In this document: positions 32,215 through 32,867 of the stretch, piece after piece | Layout: each line of letters opens with the position of its first letter | Position numbering within the stretch: the stretch's first letter is position 1 | Assembly: GCA_021827985.1 (NCBI GenBank) | Contig: JAKATL010000033.1 | Span: forward strand, 1 to 32,867 | Direction of reading: 5' to 3' | Length of the DNA: 32,867 nucleotides | From: a bacterium | GTDB lineage: Bacteria > Chloroflexota > Dormibacteria > Aeolococcales > Bog-877 | Translations under genes and position numbers: made by a program | Notes under the pieces: generated by a model | Databases searched by the model: none | Told to the model about the DNA's origin: nothing | The model's input: only the letters and a program-made list of their open reading frames with translations

Positions 32215-32812
32215 GACGGCCGCCGCGCCGGGCCAGTCGGGGCCAAGAGGAAGCCGCCCCCGGCGGCTGACCCCGGCGCAGAAGGAACGCTTCCAGGGCT
32301 ACCTCGCCGAGATCTTCGAAGCCCTGGGGCTGCCCCCGGACCGGCCCGGAACCCGGCGCACCCCGGAGCGGTTCCTGGCCGCGATCCACGACGCCACCAG
32401 TGGGTACGACGGAGACCCGAAGCTCATCACCACCTTCCCGACCGAGTGCCGGGGCGGCCCGGACTGCCGCATCGCCCAGGTGGTTGAGGGGCCCATCCCC
32501 TTCTTCTCGCTCTGCGAGCACCACGCCTTGCCCATCGTCGGGCGGGCGCACGTGGGCTACATCGCCCACCAGGACATCATCGGGCTCTCCAAGCTGACTA
32601 GGGTGGTCCGGCTGTACGCCCGCCGTTTCACCGTGCAGGAGCGGCTGGGCCAGGAGATCGTCGACTTCCTGGACAGGACGCTGGGGGCGCACGGGGTCGC
32701 GGTGTACCTCGAGGGCACCCACATGTGCACGCAGATGAGGGGGGTTGGGAGCTGCCTCCGATCAGTAGCCTTCTGTGCCCCATATGTATGTTCTAGTCTG
32801 CTATCATGGTGA
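32198..32812 (+). pseudogene. folE: GTP cyclohydrolase I, 3' end replaced by an insertion
   Basis: Reads as FolE for residues 1-183, overlapping the regulator gene by 17 nt. The zinc ligands are present: C106 and H109 in FSLCEHHALP and C177 in THMCTQMRGV. Normal FolE continues with R-x-x-S-x-T-x-T-S and about 30 more residues, which contribute to GTP binding. Here, from about 32747, the frame enters foreign sequence and ends after 21 unrelated residues (VGSCLRSVAF onward). The break coincides with the left end of an IS607-like element. The product is probably inactive in folate/pterin synthesis unless another copy exists. Confidence 0.85.
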
Positions 32813-32867
32813 GCGTGAACCTGAAGCAGTGGGCCGAAGTACAGGGGGTGCACTACCACACGGCCTA
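32748..32867 (+). mobile_element. IS607-type insertion element, left end
   Basis: Begins where folE homology stops, next to GG at 32747-32748, in line with the known preference of IS607 elements for GG and the lack of terminal inverted repeats. It contains a lower-GC leader (CATATGTATGTTCTAG) and the start of the recombinase. The right end and any tnpB gene are beyond the window, so the extent and the family call are partly inferred from the recombinase N-terminus. Confidence 0.7.
32806..32867 (+). CDS. IS607-family serine recombinase, N-terminal start only
   Basis: Twenty codons are visible: MVSVNLKQWAEVQGVHYHTA. The stretch NLKQWAEVQGVHYHTA matches the MerR-like helix-turn-helix that opens IS607 TnpA proteins, which bind the element ends before the serine recombinase domain acts. 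The remainder lies outside the window. TAGTCT at 32794-32799 ends 6 nt before the ATG. Confidence 0.8.
   Translation, partial: MVSVNLKQWAEVQGVHYHTA

Overview
This 32.9 kb window is very GC-rich chromosomal DNA, densely packed and bounded by two unrelated insertion sequences. No rRNA, tRNA or CRISPR array was recognised. The lineage is inferred only. GC-rich codon use, frequent GTG/TTG starts, several promoters whose -10 box lies exactly 6 nt before the start codon (leaderless mRNAs), 7Fe ferredoxin, class I-type aconitase and an ActP-type symporter with a long loop suggest Actinomycetota, Chloroflexota or Candidatus Dormibacterota. I cannot decide between them.

Layout. 1-775: 3' part of an IS4-type transposase with a +1 frameshift near its end. 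943-3690: a secreted small protein, a DUF421/YetF membrane protein, a 46-aa single-span membrane protein on the minus strand, and an MFS exporter. 3734-10732: an acetate module. acs and satP run leftward; a LytS-type kinase, a LytTR regulator, a DUF485 protein and an ActP-like symporter run rightward from the shared intergenic region. 10734-15454: housekeeping and stress enzymes (D-2-hydroxyacid dehydrogenase, mercaptopyruvate-type sulfurtransferase, SDR, DUF255 thioredoxin-fold protein).

15491-20214: a tightly overlapping rightward operon. It starts with a winged-helix regulator carrying a C-terminal Cys/His cluster. It continues with a DUF59 (SufT/PaaD-like) protein, a DUF2249 protein, a cupin-hemerythrin fusion, an OsmC-DUF2249 fusion, a 70-aa protein, a Rieske protein, a 7Fe ferredoxin, an unknown protein and a CopD-like membrane protein. 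20231-22820 (minus): NDH-2-like dehydrogenase and a polytopic membrane protein with an HxH motif. 22959-31514 (minus): a long gene series with DUF2231-Rieske, CPCC microprotein, transaldolase, zinc-ribbon-like microprotein, AhpD-like protein, AlkA, aconitase, zinc-ribbon-like protein and an SQR-like flavoprotein. 31546-32812: a second Cys-cluster winged-helix regulator, then folE, whose 3' end is cut by the left end of an IS607-type element whose recombinase begins at 32806.

Most interesting result: three AT-rich promoter islands, at 15454/15491, 22820 and 31514/31546, each carry a dyad CAC-N10-GTG with identical spacing, overlapping or flanking the predicted -10. Two of them share the 8-mer TTTAACAC. 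Two of the three islands lie directly upstream of the two Cys-cluster regulators. I infer one regulon linking iron-sulfur maintenance, non-haem iron, Rieske and ferredoxin electron transfer, quinone-linked flavoproteins and aconitase. It looks like a nitrosative, oxidative or iron-sulfur stress response. This is a hypothesis from context, not a demonstrated function.
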